From an uncultured Methylococcaceae bacterium (GTDB lineage: Bacteria > Pseudomonadota > Gammaproteobacteria > Methylococcales > Methylococcaceae), in contig CAIZPP010000116.1 in the NCBI GenBank assembly GCA_903934875.1, positions 1 to 64,000 on the forward strand: a stretch of 64,000 nt of DNA, in the 5' to 3' direction. A model generated the notes under the pieces. It was not told the origin of the DNA. It was given only the letters and a program-made list of their open reading frames with translations, and did not search any database. Every line of letters begins with the position of its first letter. Within the stretch, counting starts at the first letter, position 1. Made by a program: the position numbers and the translations under genes. Below are positions 9,241 through 17,907 of the stretch, one piece after another.

Positions 9241-10254
9241 CTATTGCTTGGCAGGCTTTTGCGAGGGAGCAGCCACCGGTGCGGCGCTAGGTGCGGGATT
9301 GGCCGCAGGTGCGGGCTGGGAAGCGGCCACGGGTGGTTTGCCCGGTTCATCGGTCTTTCCCGACACTGCCGGCGGCGTAGGGAGAGTCAAGCGCTCGATC
9401 TTTGCTGAGGCTTTCAAGTCTTCAACATGTTTCTGCAGCTTTTGCCCAACCAACGCATTGCGGAACTGTTCTTTTACCGCTTCGTAAGGAGGCGGTGCCT
9501 GTTCGCGGGAATCCTCGCGTTCGATGATATGCCAGCCGAACTGGCTCTTGACCGGTGCCTTGGTAGTTTCACCATTTTTCAGGCTAGCCAGCGCGGCTGA
9601 AAATTCTGGCACCATTTGTTGCGGGTTGAACCAGCCCAATTCTCCGCCGTTCTGTTTGGCGCTGGGGTCCTTTGACAACTTTTTTGCCAATTCGTCAAAT
9701 TTAGCTCCTTTCTGTAGCTTGGCCAACACGTCTTTGGCATCCTGTTCGCCATCCAACAGGATATGCCGCGCCTTGTATTCTGTATTCTTCATGGCTGCCA
9801 CACGGGCATCGTATTCCTTTTTCAGCTCCTCTTCGGTCACTGCTGCGGTTTTACGGAAATTCTCCACACTCGCCTGCACCAAGACTTCCCGTGCTGCATT
9901 CTCAATCTTTAGGGCGACCGACGGTTCCTTGGCCAGATTATTTTTTTCTGCCTCTTGCCGCAGCAATTCCCGGGCGATCAGACCATCTACCACTTTATCC
10001 TCAGGCACTTCATGTCCACCACTGCGTTGGGCCATTTCTGCCATAATGGACTGTAACATGGCCCGGCTAATCGGTTGGCCGTTAACAATCACCACCGTGT
10101 TTTCCGCCGTCGGCTTGCTATCGGCAAGACTGGACAGGGACGTTGCGGAGGGGTTAAACGATGAACTCTTCTGGGTATTGTCGGATGGGTTGTTGCAACC
10201 TACGGACAGTAGAATACTGGCTACGGCAGTAGCACAAAGGGCTTGTTTTCTCAT
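9241..10254 (-). CDS. PpiC-type peptidyl-prolyl isomerase lipoprotein (first copy)
   Basis: This 337-residue protein has a lipobox (SILLSVGC), a SurA-like N-terminal helical segment (VNGQPISRAML) and one parvulin domain (KARHILLDGEQDA, NGGELGWFNP, FGWHIIEREDSR). An Ala/Pro-rich tail of about 45 residues (PAPAANPAPSAAP and similar) follows and probably acts as an extended periplasmic linker. It lies downstream of bolA, yciI and yciB in the same direction, the arrangement yciB-yciI-bolA-ppiC known from other gammaproteobacteria. Confidence 0.9.
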   Translation of the reverse strand: MRKQALCATAVASILLSVGCNNPSDNTQKSSSFNPSATSLSSLADSKPTAENTVVIVNGQPISRAMLQSIMAEMAQRSGGHEVPEDKVVDGLIARELLRQEAEKNNLAKEPSVALKIENAAREVLVQASVENFRKTAAVTEEELKKEYDARVAAMKNTEYKARHILLDGEQDAKDVLAKLQKGAKFDELAKKLSKDPSAKQNGGELGWFNPQQMVPEFSAALASLKNGETTKAPVKSQFGWHIIEREDSREQAPPPYEAVKEQFRNALVGQKLQKHVEDLKASAKIERLTLPTPPAVSGKTDEPGKPPVAASQPAPAANPAPSAAPVAAPSQKPAKQ

Positions 10255-10268
10255 TTATAATCCTAATG

Positions 10269-10544
10269 TTAAATGTGTTCAAATTCTTCGGGTGTGAAAG
10301 CTTTGATGCTAAGCGCGTGTATGTCGGTGCGCATTAAATCTCCTAGTGCCTCATATACCAATTGATGGCGCTTGAGCAGCGTCTTTCCTTCAAAAGCACT
10401 GCTTACGATTGTCGCATAAAAATGACCTCCCCCGCCCGCACCAGCATGGCCGGCATGGCTTTGGCTGTCATCATGGAGTTCCAGCTTGGCCGGTGCAAGC
10501 ACTTCTAACAGTAATTGCTGAATTTTTTCAATACGGCTAGTCAT
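10269..10544 (-). CDS. bolA: BolA-family protein
   Basis: The 91 residues match the BolA/IbaG fold: [12 protein letters not shown] at the start, LELHDDSQSHAGH.., the HFYATIVSSAFEGKTLLKRHQLVYEAL core and a C-terminal DIHALSIKAFTPEEF. The invariant histidine of the RHQLVY segment, used for [2Fe-2S] binding with monothiol glutaredoxins, is present. The start codon overlaps the stop of yciI by one base (TAATG), which suggests translational coupling. Confidence 0.92.
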   Translation of the reverse strand: MTSRIEKIQQLLLEVLAPAKLELHDDSQSHAGHAGAGGGGHFYATIVSSAFEGKTLLKRHQLVYEALGDLMRTDIHALSIKAFTPEEFEHI

Positions 10545-10840
10545 TAGAATACCTTTTTAAAAGGCTTTACAGTAACACAGGCGTATACCCCTGCCAAATT
10601 GTAGGGATCGGCAGTGGCCCAATCACGCGCAGCCCCCAAGCTTGCAAATTCAGCCACAATAAGGCTGCCAGTAAAACCGGCGGGACCGGGGTCGTCGGAG
10701 TCAATAGAGGGGTGGGGGCCGGCCAGCAACAGATGCCCCTCGTCCTGCAAGACCTGAAGCCTTTGCAAATGAGCCGGCCTCGTTTGCTTGCGCAGCTCCA
10801 AGCTATCAGGGTTGTCTTCTGCAATAATAGCGTATAACAA
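10544..10840 (-). CDS. yciI: YciI-family protein
   Basis: YciI proteins are small ferredoxin-like-fold proteins; this one has the conserved RPAHLQRL and GPHPS motifs with the family His and Asp. Enzymatic role is not established. I take the TTG at 10840 as the start. It gives 98 residues, the family's usual length, and has GAGGAG about 8 bases upstream, whereas longer frames would overlap yciB. It ends in the TAATG overlap with bolA. Confidence 0.85.
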   Translation of the reverse strand: MLYAIIAEDNPDSLELRKQTRPAHLQRLQVLQDEGHLLLAGPHPSIDSDDPGPAGFTGSLIVAEFASLGAARDWATADPYNLAGVYACVTVKPFKKVF

Positions 10841-10844
10841 AGCT

Positions 10845-11390
10845 TCACTCCTCCTCGGCAGTGGTTTCTGGCAAATGGCGGGATAGATATATCGATTGCA
10901 ACAACACAAATAAAAAGGTAAGCCCCAACATCCCGAATAGCTTGAAATTGACCCAGGTGTCGGTGGAAAAGTATGACATGACGAAATAATTTACTCCGCC
11001 TATCAAAAAGAAAAACAGCGTCCAACTCAGGTTCAGCGTGCGCCAGACCGCTGACGGCATGGACAGCTTGCCCCCCATCATGCGCTCAATCATGGTCTTC
11101 CCACCCAACCATTGACTGGCTAAGAACACGGAGCCAAACAACCAATTGACTACAGTAGGCTTCCATTTGATGAATTGCTCATCCTGCAAATATAAGGTCA
11201 GCCCCCCGAAGACTAGAATAATCACCAGTGTCATCAGGTGCATGGTTTCGATCTTGCGTGTCCGCAGCCAGTGGACTAAAACTTGAATGACACTGGCAGC
11301 GATAGCCACTGCAGTGGCCACATAAATGTCATAAACCTTGTAGGCTATGAAGAAAAACAAAATAGGGAAAAAATCGAAAAGCAGCTTCAT
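10845..11390 (-). CDS. yciB: inner-membrane protein YciB/IspZ (septation protein A family)
   Basis: This 181-residue polytopic protein has five or so hydrophobic segments beginning [20 protein letters not shown], the characteristic YciB start. Other conserved pieces are [14 protein letters not shown] and GGVNYFVM. Family members contribute to cell envelope integrity and division in enterobacteria. It is first of the yciB-yciI-bolA-ppiC-ppiC gene string; the next start codon lies 4 bp after its stop. Confidence 0.93.
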   Translation of the reverse strand: MKLLFDFFPILFFFIAYKVYDIYVATAVAIAASVIQVLVHWLRTRKIETMHLMTLVIILVFGGLTLYLQDEQFIKWKPTVVNWLFGSVFLASQWLGGKTMIERMMGGKLSMPSAVWRTLNLSWTLFFFLIGGVNYFVMSYFSTDTWVNFKLFGMLGLTFLFVLLQSIYLSRHLPETTAEEE

Positions 11391-11595
11391 GGTGTTAGTG
11401 AGGGTTGGGTAGTGAATTTTTTGCGGCCAAGGCGGATACGCCTACGAAACAGGACTTTTCGTGGTATTTTGGGGACAAACGAAAACAATCGAGCACTTTA
11501 TCGGACATCAGGTTTATCATAACCACTATTTTAACCATTCTCTAGTTAAAATACACTGCCAAATAACGGAAGCCTGTAAACATTCCAAGTGTATG

Positions 11596-11907
11596 ATGAA
11601 CGAACAAACCAAGATAGAACTCGAAGCGGCCACATTTCGCCGACTGCTGAAACATTTGCAAGAACACACCGATGTGCAGAACATCGACTTGATGATCCTC
11701 GCGGACTTCTGCCGCAACTGTCTCGCCAAGTGGTACAGCGCCGAGGCAAAACTGCGCGGCTTGGAGGTGGACTATGCATCCGCGCAAGAAACCATCTACG
11801 GAATGCCTTACGCCGAATGGAAGCAGCAGCACCAAACCGAGGCCACCCCAGAACAAATCGCAGCAATGGAAGTAGTTTTACGGCGCCAGCAGGAAAGCGG
11901 GCATTAG
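11596..11907 (+). CDS. DUF1244 family protein
   Basis: This conserved small protein of about 104 residues has the family's diagnostic block NIDLMILADFCRNCLAKWYS followed by GMPYAEWKQQHQ. The two cysteines in CRNC are conserved and may bind metal. The function is unknown. ATG codons at 11593 and 11596 are both possible; the longer frame from 11461 has no family support. Confidence 0.85.
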   Translation: MNEQTKIELEAATFRRLLKHLQEHTDVQNIDLMILADFCRNCLAKWYSAEAKLRGLEVDYASAQETIYGMPYAEWKQQHQTEATPEQIAAMEVVLRRQQESGH

Positions 11908-11914
11908 CAAACAA

Positions 11915-12184
11915 TCAGAGCAGCTTGACCAGCGCGGCTACCGCGCCAACGGCAAACACCATCAAGGTGCCGAGCTTGATCGTCATGCGTTGCTCAAGCA
12001 TGGTGATCTTGTCGCCTAGGCGATCTTCCAAAGCCTTCAAGTCTTCCTTGGTAGCCAAGTCTTTTAGGTTGACTTCGAGGACTTCCGCCAAGGCTTCCGC
12101 TTCGGCCTCGGCTTGTTTATCGGGCACGCCCGCGTCCTTCAGGCGTTTGGAATATTTCAACGTATCGAATGCAATAGTTGCCAT
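11915..12184 (-). CDS. small coiled-coil membrane protein (DUF1640-like)
   Basis: The 89 residues show FDTLKYSKRLKDAGV at the N-terminus, a helix rich in Ala/Glu (DKQAEAEAEALAEVL), a coiled coil (EDLKALEDRLGDKI) and a single C-terminal membrane segment (LGTLMVFAVGAVAALVKLL). This layout matches the DUF1640/CCDC90-like family, which are often linked to accessory or toxin-rich regions. It is convergent with the DUF1244 gene; the two stops are 7 bp apart. Confidence 0.8.
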   Translation of the reverse strand: MATIAFDTLKYSKRLKDAGVPDKQAEAEAEALAEVLEVNLKDLATKEDLKALEDRLGDKITMLEQRMTIKLGTLMVFAVGAVAALVKLL

Positions 12185-12261
12185 AATTTTCCTCCTAGGT
12201 CCATCCTACCACGAAACTACGAGCGCTGGACAGGTCAAGAGTCGAATCGCATCTTTTTTAA

Positions 12262-12440
12262 GTAAGGGTTCATAAGTTTTTAACGGCTAGGAAATAAGGC
12301 TTAACCGTTCGTCCTGAGCTTGTCGAAGGATGGGCGGTTAAGCCATTCATGGTCCGATCCTTCGACAAGCTAAGGGACTCACCACGAACGGCTTAACCTT
12401 CTGCCAGCCAAAAAGTTAAAAAATATAGGGTCACCTACTT
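12262..12440. repeat. repeat element (GAGCTTGTCGAAG type) abutting dhaL
   Basis: The element has ends AAGTAAGGGTTCATAAGTTTTTAAC and, inverted, AAGTTAAAAAATATAGGGTCACCTACTT. The interior holds GTCCTGAGCTTGTCGAAGGA and its inverted partner. Its right end also occurs at 26975-27028 (next to the cupin gene) and at 62090-62132. The right terminus reaches the stop codon of dhaL. Confidence 0.65.
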
Positions 12441-13077
12441 ATAATGCGGCTAGGTCCAACACCGAAGTAATCGCTGCGATCATCAACTGGGCAGTCCGTG
12501 CGCCTGCGTCTATGCAGCCTTTGGCGCGTTCACCCAAAAACGAGGCGCGGCCTTTGGTGGGGAGCATGTCGCGGGTGGATTCGCAGCCGGCCTCGGCGAT
12601 GCGGTTGAGGGTCGCCAATACTTCAGGTAATGCTTGTGCGTGTTCCGCAGCAACTTTGAGGGCATGTGCCACGGGAACCAGCACATCGAGCATGGTTTTT
12701 TCGCCGACATCCGACTTGCCGCGATGTTTCATCGCTTCCACTCCCTGCCCAAAAGCTTCGGCCAAGTTTTGCAGACTCATGCCTTTGCCTTTGATGGCCT
12801 TGGCCATCGCAAGAAACAAGGTGCCGTAGAGCGAGCCGGAGGCACCGCCCACCGTGCTCATCACGCTCATACCCATTTTTTGGAAGGCGGCGGACCAGTC
12901 CAACTCTCCCAGGCTATCGGCCAGCCCATCCAGAGTTGACAGGCCCCGTTGCAAATTGGTGATATGGTCGCCATCGCCTATGGCTTGGTCCAGCTCAGTC
13001 ACTTCCTCCTCATGCTCATTGATTGCGGCGGAAGCGGCTTGGATGAATGCTTTAAGTTGGTTCGTGCTGACGGTCAT
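12439..13077 (-). CDS. dhaL: DhaL-type dihydroxyacetone kinase ADP-binding subunit
   Basis: This all-helical nucleotide-binding subunit has the family motif IGDGDHITNLQRG (Asp residues for two Mg ions), then TVGGASGSLYGTLF and GKSDVGEKTMLDVLVP. In E. coli DhaL works with DhaK and the phosphotransferase protein DhaM; neither is in the window. The canonical GDGDHGTN has Ile in place of Gly here. The start is ATG 13077 (MTVSTNQLKAF), giving 212 residues; the open frame extends 20 codons further without support. The TAA stop lies at the border of a repeat. Confidence 0.85.
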   Translation of the reverse strand: MTVSTNQLKAFIQAASAAINEHEEEVTELDQAIGDGDHITNLQRGLSTLDGLADSLGELDWSAAFQKMGMSVMSTVGGASGSLYGTLFLAMAKAIKGKGMSLQNLAEAFGQGVEAMKHRGKSDVGEKTMLDVLVPVAHALKVAAEHAQALPEVLATLNRIAEAGCESTRDMLPTKGRASFLGERAKGCIDAGARTAQLMIAAITSVLDLAAL

Positions 13078-13100
13078 CGGAGTTCTCGCTATGAAAGGTA

Positions 13101-13634
13101 TTACCGGCCCTTGGAATTCTTGAAATTGGCCAGCCATTCGTTTGCCAATTTCCGGCTTTCGGCAACTTGCTCTGGACTCATGGTTTTTTCAATGCCTTCC
13201 ACGCTATGTCCTGCCCCGGCGATGTGGAACCATTTTGCCGCTTCCACAGGGTTTTTCGCCAAACCCTTGCCTTCCTGATTAAGAATCCCAAGGTTGTACT
13301 GGGCTTCGGCATTGCCTTGCTCGGCCGCTTTCGAAAACCATTTCGCCGCTTGTTGGAAGTCTTGCGTTACGCCTAAGCCATCCATCAACATGACAGCCAA
13401 GTTCACTTGTGCGGAAATAACGCCTAATTCGGCATCCTTGCGATACAAAGCGGCGGCTTTGTCATAATTCTCCGCCGAATAAGCCTCATCGGCTGCGTCC
13501 AATTCGGGGTGGTCGGCAGCATAAACCTGCCCCAGCCCTAAGGCGAACGCTAGTGCCAACACTGCTGTCGTTAGACGATTCCCTAAAATGTTTACACCAA
13601 TTGAAAACAAAGTATACAGCATTTTCAACATCAA
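13101..13634 (-). CDS. Sel1/TPR-repeat secreted protein
   Basis: Three Sel1-like repeats are visible: AAALYRKDAELGVISAQVNLAVMLMDG, QAAKWFSKAAEQGNAEAQYNLG and EAAKWFHIAG (listed as consecutive pieces). A signal peptide ending in GQVYAA precedes them. Such proteins mediate protein contacts in the periplasm. The first codons (MMLKMLYTLF) come from the end of the family A repeat at 13615-13736, so the native start may be an internal Met/Val such as the one before NILGNRL. The length is 177 residues from the upstream start. Confidence 0.75.
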   Translation of the reverse strand: MMLKMLYTLFSIGVNILGNRLTTAVLALAFALGLGQVYAADHPELDAADEAYSAENYDKAAALYRKDAELGVISAQVNLAVMLMDGLGVTQDFQQAAKWFSKAAEQGNAEAQYNLGILNQEGKGLAKNPVEAAKWFHIAGAGHSVEGIEKTMSPEQVAESRKLANEWLANFKNSKGR

Positions 13635-13736
13635 AGAGTTACTTGGTAGTGGGTATGATAGCGCAGGTTATTCGGTTAACCTGAAGGGTTAACGGAATGT
13701 CTGTTTTAGGCATATTTTTAAGATGAAAATCCTGTA
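13615..13736 (+). repeat. MITE-like element, family A, full copy
   Basis: This copy begins TACAGCATTTTCAACATCAA and ends GATGAAAATCCTGTA. It aligns over its whole length with the reverse complement of the copy at 46586-46708. It overlaps the 5' end of the Sel1-protein frame and so supplies its upstream ATG codons. Confidence 0.8.
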
Positions 13737-13829
13737 CATAAAGATATCCCCATGCATCACATACCATTTTAAGAAATATATGCCAACCAATCATTTAAAC
13801 GAGTATAGTAATACACTAATGGGCTTCCC

Positions 13830-15260
13830 TCAACACTGTAAGTGTTTAAATGCCTCCAAAGCCTGCTCGCGGCTCGCTTTAAGGTCTACGATAGGATAGG
13901 GGTAATCCAGCCCTAAGGTCACGCCGCAGGATTTTAATATTGCCGCTGGCGCTTGCCAAGGCTGGTGGATGAAGCGGGCGGGCAAACGGGCGAGTTCGGG
14001 CACCCAACGGCGGACATAATCACCGTCTGGGTCGAAACGCTCGCCCTGTAATACGGGATTGAAGATACGAAAATAGGGTGCGGCATCGGCACCACAACCT
14101 GCGACCCATTGCCAGCCTAGGGTATTATTGGCCAAGTCCGCATCCAGCAAAGTATCCCAAAACCAGCGTGCCCCTTCCAGCCAATGGATGCGCAGGTTCT
14201 TGACCAGAAAAGAAGCCACCACCATGCGGACGCGGTTATGCATCCATCCTGAGTGCCACAATTCGCGCAACCCCGCATCCACCAGTGGTATGCCAGTTTT
14301 ACCCCTTTGCCAAGCCTGCATAGGCTCTGCGCGGGGTTCGCTCCACGGAAAGCTCACGAAGCGTTCGTTCAAGGGAGATTCCGTCGTATGCGGAAAATGG
14401 AATAACAGATGATGGGCAAACTCGCGCCAGCCCAATTCGCGGACAAAACTCTCCGCCCCGGATTGCCCGCCGGATGCCAACCTAGTGCGTATCGCCCAAA
14501 CGATCTGGCGCGGACCAAGCTCGCCGAAATGGAGATGGGGGGCAAGGCGCGAGGTGCCCGCATGGTCAGGCCTATCCCGCTCCACCGCATACCCGCCCAG
14601 CGCAGAATCGACAAACTCTTGCAACTGCGACAATGCCCCTTCCTCACCAGGCTGCCAAGTCTCCCGAAACCCGCCGTCCCAAGCAATTTTAGGCAATAAA
14701 TCCAAACTTTCAACCGCCAAGCTCGCCACGCCAGTTGAAACAGGAGGCAAACTAGGCGGAAGAGGTAGAATCGAGTGTTCTAGTCCTCGATTTTGCACAG
14801 CTTTCCAGTAGGGAGTAAAAACTTTGTAAGGCTCTCCGTTTGACCTACTGACTTCCCAGGGTTCGTACAACAAGGCGCTGTTGAAGCTTTCGACTAGCAA
14901 ACCGTCTGCACGCAAGCTTTCCTTGATGGCTTTGTCGCGGGCGATGGCCGGCGGTTCGTAGACACGGTTCCAAACGATGTATTGCGCACCGGTTTCAAGG
15001 ATGAGCTGGCGCAAGACCTCCAAACTAGGCCCGTGCCGGATGATCAAGCGCGAACCCAGCCGTCTCACGGATACGTCTAAGGCGGACAGGCTGTGGTGCA
15101 ACCACCAACGGCTCGCGGACCCCATCGCCCATCCGTCATCCTCTCCGGGAGCGTGTATGTACAAAGGCAGCACCCGCTCCGCCATGTGCAGGGCTTTACT
15201 GAGTGCGCGATTGTCTGCCAAGCGCAAATCGCTGCGGAACCAAACTATGGCTGTGTTCAA
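13830..15260 (-). CDS. phrB: deoxyribodipyrimidine photolyase (cryptochrome/photolyase family)
   Basis: This 476-residue flavoprotein would repair cyclobutane pyrimidine dimers with blue light. The N-terminal antenna domain starts TAIVWFRSDLRLADNRAL. The FAD domain carries GGYAVERDRP, TSRLAPHLHFGELGPRQ, ELGWREFAHHLLFHFP and the very conserved NNTLGWQWVAGCGADAAPYF, with the tryptophans of the electron path. Length and motif order fit class I CPD photolyases. It is downstream of the ppiD-like gene in the same direction, 74 bp away. Confidence 0.95.
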   Translation of the reverse strand: MNTAIVWFRSDLRLADNRALSKALHMAERVLPLYIHAPGEDDGWAMGSASRWWLHHSLSALDVSVRRLGSRLIIRHGPSLEVLRQLILETGAQYIVWNRVYEPPAIARDKAIKESLRADGLLVESFNSALLYEPWEVSRSNGEPYKVFTPYWKAVQNRGLEHSILPLPPSLPPVSTGVASLAVESLDLLPKIAWDGGFRETWQPGEEGALSQLQEFVDSALGGYAVERDRPDHAGTSRLAPHLHFGELGPRQIVWAIRTRLASGGQSGAESFVRELGWREFAHHLLFHFPHTTESPLNERFVSFPWSEPRAEPMQAWQRGKTGIPLVDAGLRELWHSGWMHNRVRMVVASFLVKNLRIHWLEGARWFWDTLLDADLANNTLGWQWVAGCGADAAPYFRIFNPVLQGERFDPDGDYVRRWVPELARLPARFIHQPWQAPAAILKSCGVTLGLDYPYPIVDLKASREQALEAFKHLQC

Positions 15261-15333
15261 TATATCTATGCCTGCAAAGGAAAGACCGGCCCAGTTTCCA
15301 GGACCGATCCGGTCTTCAGCAATTTATGGAATT

Positions 15334-17211
15334 TTATTGCTTGAATTGGGCAGATACTTCAACCCCTATCTTAGCCCTCAAGTAATCCAGATAGGCATTG
15401 AACTCAGCCTGACCCGCATTTTTTGCCAAGTAATCCTTAGCCATTTCCAACTCCTTTGGATCGACCGATGCCAGCAGGCCGTCTTTGACTTCGGTTAAGA
15501 TGAATACGACTTGTTCACCATTATCCAACGCGGCCAATGCGGCGCTGGGTTTGCCTCCCACAGGCCGGGGGGCCTTGTTCACCGCCTTGATCAACGCAGG
15601 CGGCGTGTCCGTTTTACCGGCCAGCTTCACCGTGGATTTGTTCAAGCCCACACCGATGGGCTTGGCCGCATCGGCCAAAGACTTGCCCTGCCGCAGATCA
15701 GCCAGCACTTGTTCCGCCAGCTTGCGAGTGTCTTCCTGGGCCATTTTGGCCCGAAGCTTGGTTTTAATTTCCTCTTTTACCTCCGCCAATGGCTTGTCCG
15801 TAGCCAGTTGGTGTTCCTTCAGATGGAGTACATAAACCTTGTCAGTGCCAACCTCCAGAGCCGGTCCATTATTGCCTTGGAGCACTTCCGGGGCAAATGC
15901 GGCATTTCTAAATAAAACCTCGGTCGCCTCGCCTTCCCCCGCCTCCCGCGTGAACAATCCGGTTTGGGCAATTTTTAAATTCAGGTTCTTCGCCAATGGC
16001 TCCAACGTGTCTTTATGCTCGAAGCTCATTTCATCAAGCTTCTGTTTTAATTCATAGAATTTGTTTTCTGCCGCATTATGCTGGTAACTTTTCTCAAGTT
16101 CCGCGCGAACTTCCTCAAACTTTTTCGTAGTGGCTGGAACCAGTTCGGTCACTTTGATCAGGTGGTATCCGAAGGGTGTCTTAACCGGCTTGGAGACCTC
16201 TCCTTTAGCAAGGGCAAAGGCCGCACTGGCAAAACTAGGGTCTAACGTGTCTTTGTTGATTGGCCCTAAGTCGCCGCCTTTATCGGCAGAATCTTTGTCG
16301 TCAGAGTTATCCTTGGCCAATTTGGCAAAGTCTTCCCCCTTGGACAGCCGCTCACGCAATGCATCAGCCTTGGTCATTGCCGCTTTGGCCTCGTCCTCCT
16401 TGTCCATGTCAGCGGCAATCAATATATGGCTAACCTTACGTTGCTCAGGAGTGCCGTATTGTGCCTTTTGCTCCTCGTATAGGCTTTTCAGTTCATCCTC
16501 GGTCGGGTGAAAATCCGCAGATACATCGTCTATGCTTAAAGTGACATAGTCAACGGAAACCTTCTCGGGATTTTGAAATTGGCTTTTGTTTTCTTGGTAA
16601 TAGGCATCGATATCCTTATCTTGGACTGCTGCCTCGGTCTTTTTCACCGGGATGGTCATGTATTCAATCTGCCGCTCCTGATTCCTTAAGCGATAGAAAT
16701 TTTCAAGCTGACGTTTGGTCACAATGGACGTGTCAGTGACACCTCGCACAAACTGCTCATTGAGCATTTGCTCTCTGATTTGCGCGGCGAATTGCTGGGG
16801 TGTCATGCCTTGTGAGGCTAGAACCGACTTGAGTCGGTCTTTATCGAACTTGCCTTCGCTCTGAAAGTACGGCTGGGACTGCACATAGTTGCGAATATCC
16901 GCTTCGCTTATCGTTAACCCCTCTTTTTTTGCAGCCTGGGTGATCAATTCCATGTTGATAACCTGTTCCAGTGCTTCGTGCCTGATTTGTTTCTCGTCGT
17001 AATCGGACGAACCCATCCGGGCAACTAGGTTTTCGTAGGTGCGGTTGACATCTTTTTCCAAGATATCCCGGTCGCCAACCACCGCCATGGGTTTTTCCTT
17101 GCCACCATTGAAGTAGTTGTTAATCCCCCATAGTCCGAATGGAATACCCACGAAAAGTAACATGACCCAGGCAAATATTCCATGTGCTTTGTCTCTAATC
17201 GCTTGCAACAT
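15334..17211 (-). CDS. ppiD: PpiD-like membrane-anchored peptidyl-prolyl isomerase
   Basis: The protein has 625 residues: a cytoplasmic N-terminal stub, one membrane helix (GIFAWVMLLFVGIPFGLWGI), a SurA-like chaperone region to about residue 230, a parvulin domain (VSHILIAADMDKEDEA.., KGGDLGPIN, FGYHLIKVTE) and a C-terminal chaperone region. PpiD works at the SecYEG exit as a periplasmic folding helper. The position after lon and HU matches the E. coli order. The gene is separated from HU by two tRNA genes and a terminator. Confidence 0.93.
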   Translation of the reverse strand: MLQAIRDKAHGIFAWVMLLFVGIPFGLWGINNYFNGGKEKPMAVVGDRDILEKDVNRTYENLVARMGSSDYDEKQIRHEALEQVINMELITQAAKKEGLTISEADIRNYVQSQPYFQSEGKFDKDRLKSVLASQGMTPQQFAAQIREQMLNEQFVRGVTDTSIVTKRQLENFYRLRNQERQIEYMTIPVKKTEAAVQDKDIDAYYQENKSQFQNPEKVSVDYVTLSIDDVSADFHPTEDELKSLYEEQKAQYGTPEQRKVSHILIAADMDKEDEAKAAMTKADALRERLSKGEDFAKLAKDNSDDKDSADKGGDLGPINKDTLDPSFASAAFALAKGEVSKPVKTPFGYHLIKVTELVPATTKKFEEVRAELEKSYQHNAAENKFYELKQKLDEMSFEHKDTLEPLAKNLNLKIAQTGLFTREAGEGEATEVLFRNAAFAPEVLQGNNGPALEVGTDKVYVLHLKEHQLATDKPLAEVKEEIKTKLRAKMAQEDTRKLAEQVLADLRQGKSLADAAKPIGVGLNKSTVKLAGKTDTPPALIKAVNKAPRPVGGKPSAALAALDNGEQVVFILTEVKDGLLASVDPKELEMAKDYLAKNAGQAEFNAYLDYLRAKIGVEVSAQFKQ

Positions 17212-17262
17212 AAGCCAGAACCTTTCTTAAAAGTGTCGTATACGGTGAATTTTCTTTCGCCC

Positions 17263-17299
17263 ATAAAAAACCCCGAGACTTGATGCCCGGGGTTTTTAT
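17263..17299 (-). terminator. intrinsic terminator after the tRNA genes
   Basis: On the minus strand a stem CCCCGGGC..CTCGGGG is followed by a run of T (GGTTTTTTATGGG). It lies just downstream of tRNA-Asp and upstream of ppiD, and would end the HU/tRNA transcript. Confidence 0.8.
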
Positions 17300-17306
17300 G
17301 CCATTT

Positions 17307-17383
17307 TGGCGGAGCGGACGGGGCTCGAACCCGCGACCCCCGGCGTGACAGGCCGGTATTCTAACCAACTGAACTACCGCTCC
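17307..17383 (-). tRNA. tRNA-Asp (GTC)
   Basis: The minus strand reads GGAGCGGTAGTTCAGTTGGTTAG.., with anticodon loop CTGTCAC (anticodon GTC), T-arm GGGTTCGAGCC and acceptor end CCGCTCCGCCA. The CCA is encoded. The stem GGAGCGG/CCGCTCC pairs fully. It has 77 nt including CCA. Confidence 0.96.
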
Positions 17384-17393
17384 AAATTGTTAA

Positions 17394-17469
17394 TGGTGGG
17401 TGCTGTAGGGATCGAACCTACGACCCTCGCCTTGTAAGGGCGATGCTCTCCCAGCTGAGCTAAGCACCC
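17394..17469 (-). tRNA. tRNA-Val (TAC)
   Basis: The minus strand reads GGGTGCTTAGCTCAGCTGGG.., with anticodon loop CTTACAA (anticodon TAC), T-arm TAGGTTCGATCC and 3' end CAGCACCCACCA with encoded CCA. It is 10 bp upstream of tRNA-Asp and 22 bp downstream of the HU gene, probably one transcript. Confidence 0.96.
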
Positions 17470-17491
17470 GATCTCCCTTCAACTTATTTAA

Positions 17492-17764
17492 CTATTTTAA
17501 CGCATCCTTTAACGCTTTGCCAGCTTTAAATGAAGGAATTTTTGCAGCTTGGATGGTTATTGTATCGCCAGTCTGTGGATTGCGCCCCTGACGCTCGGCT
17601 CTTTCCTTCACTCCGAAGGAACCAAAGCCCACCAACGAAACTGTTTTCCCCCTTTTCAAGGCATCCGTAATGGTTTCCAGAACAGCATCCAATGCCCGCC
17701 CCGCATCGGATTTTGTCAGATCGGCTGATTCAGCAATGGCTTCGATAAGTTCCGACTTGTTCAT
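17492..17764 (-). CDS. hupB: DNA-binding protein HU
   Basis: HU is a small histone-like dimer that bends DNA. The 90 residues start [20 protein letters not shown] and contain the hallmark [20 protein letters not shown] and the arm [23 protein letters not shown] 17764 gives the exact family length. The open frame upstream adds 23 residues that have no HU counterpart. It lies between lon and the tRNAs, as hupB does in E. coli between lon and ppiD. Confidence 0.97.
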   Translation of the reverse strand: MNKSELIEAIAESADLTKSDAGRALDAVLETITDALKRGKTVSLVGFGSFGVKERAERQGRNPQTGDTITIQAAKIPSFKAGKALKDALK

Positions 17765-17862
17765 ACACTCCCCCTGTCTATCATTGATAATTAAGTTACT
17801 TCCGTCTTCTACCGCTTGTTCCCGCACAGCCATTTTGCCACGCCGAAACCTTGTTTAAATGC

Positions 17863-17890
17863 ACAATACAGTAGTATAAAACCACGTCAA
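17863..17890 (-). promoter_or_regulatory. sigma-70 promoter of HU
   Basis: On the minus strand TTGACG (17885-17890) and TATTGT (17863-17868) are separated by 16 bp, about 100 bp upstream of the HU start. It lies in the lon-HU gap, so HU and the tRNAs can be expressed independently of lon. Confidence 0.6.
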
Positions 17891-17907
17891 GGCGAAAAAC
17901 AACCTCA

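Noticed and set aside
12262-12440. A CRISPR array or riboswitch
   Set aside because: Repeats are inverted pairs of one element, without regular direct repeats and spacers, and recur next to unrelated genes.
17834-17907. A small RNA or terminator between HU and lon
   Set aside because: The only strong signal is a promoter-like pair on the minus strand; no stem followed by T-run exists.
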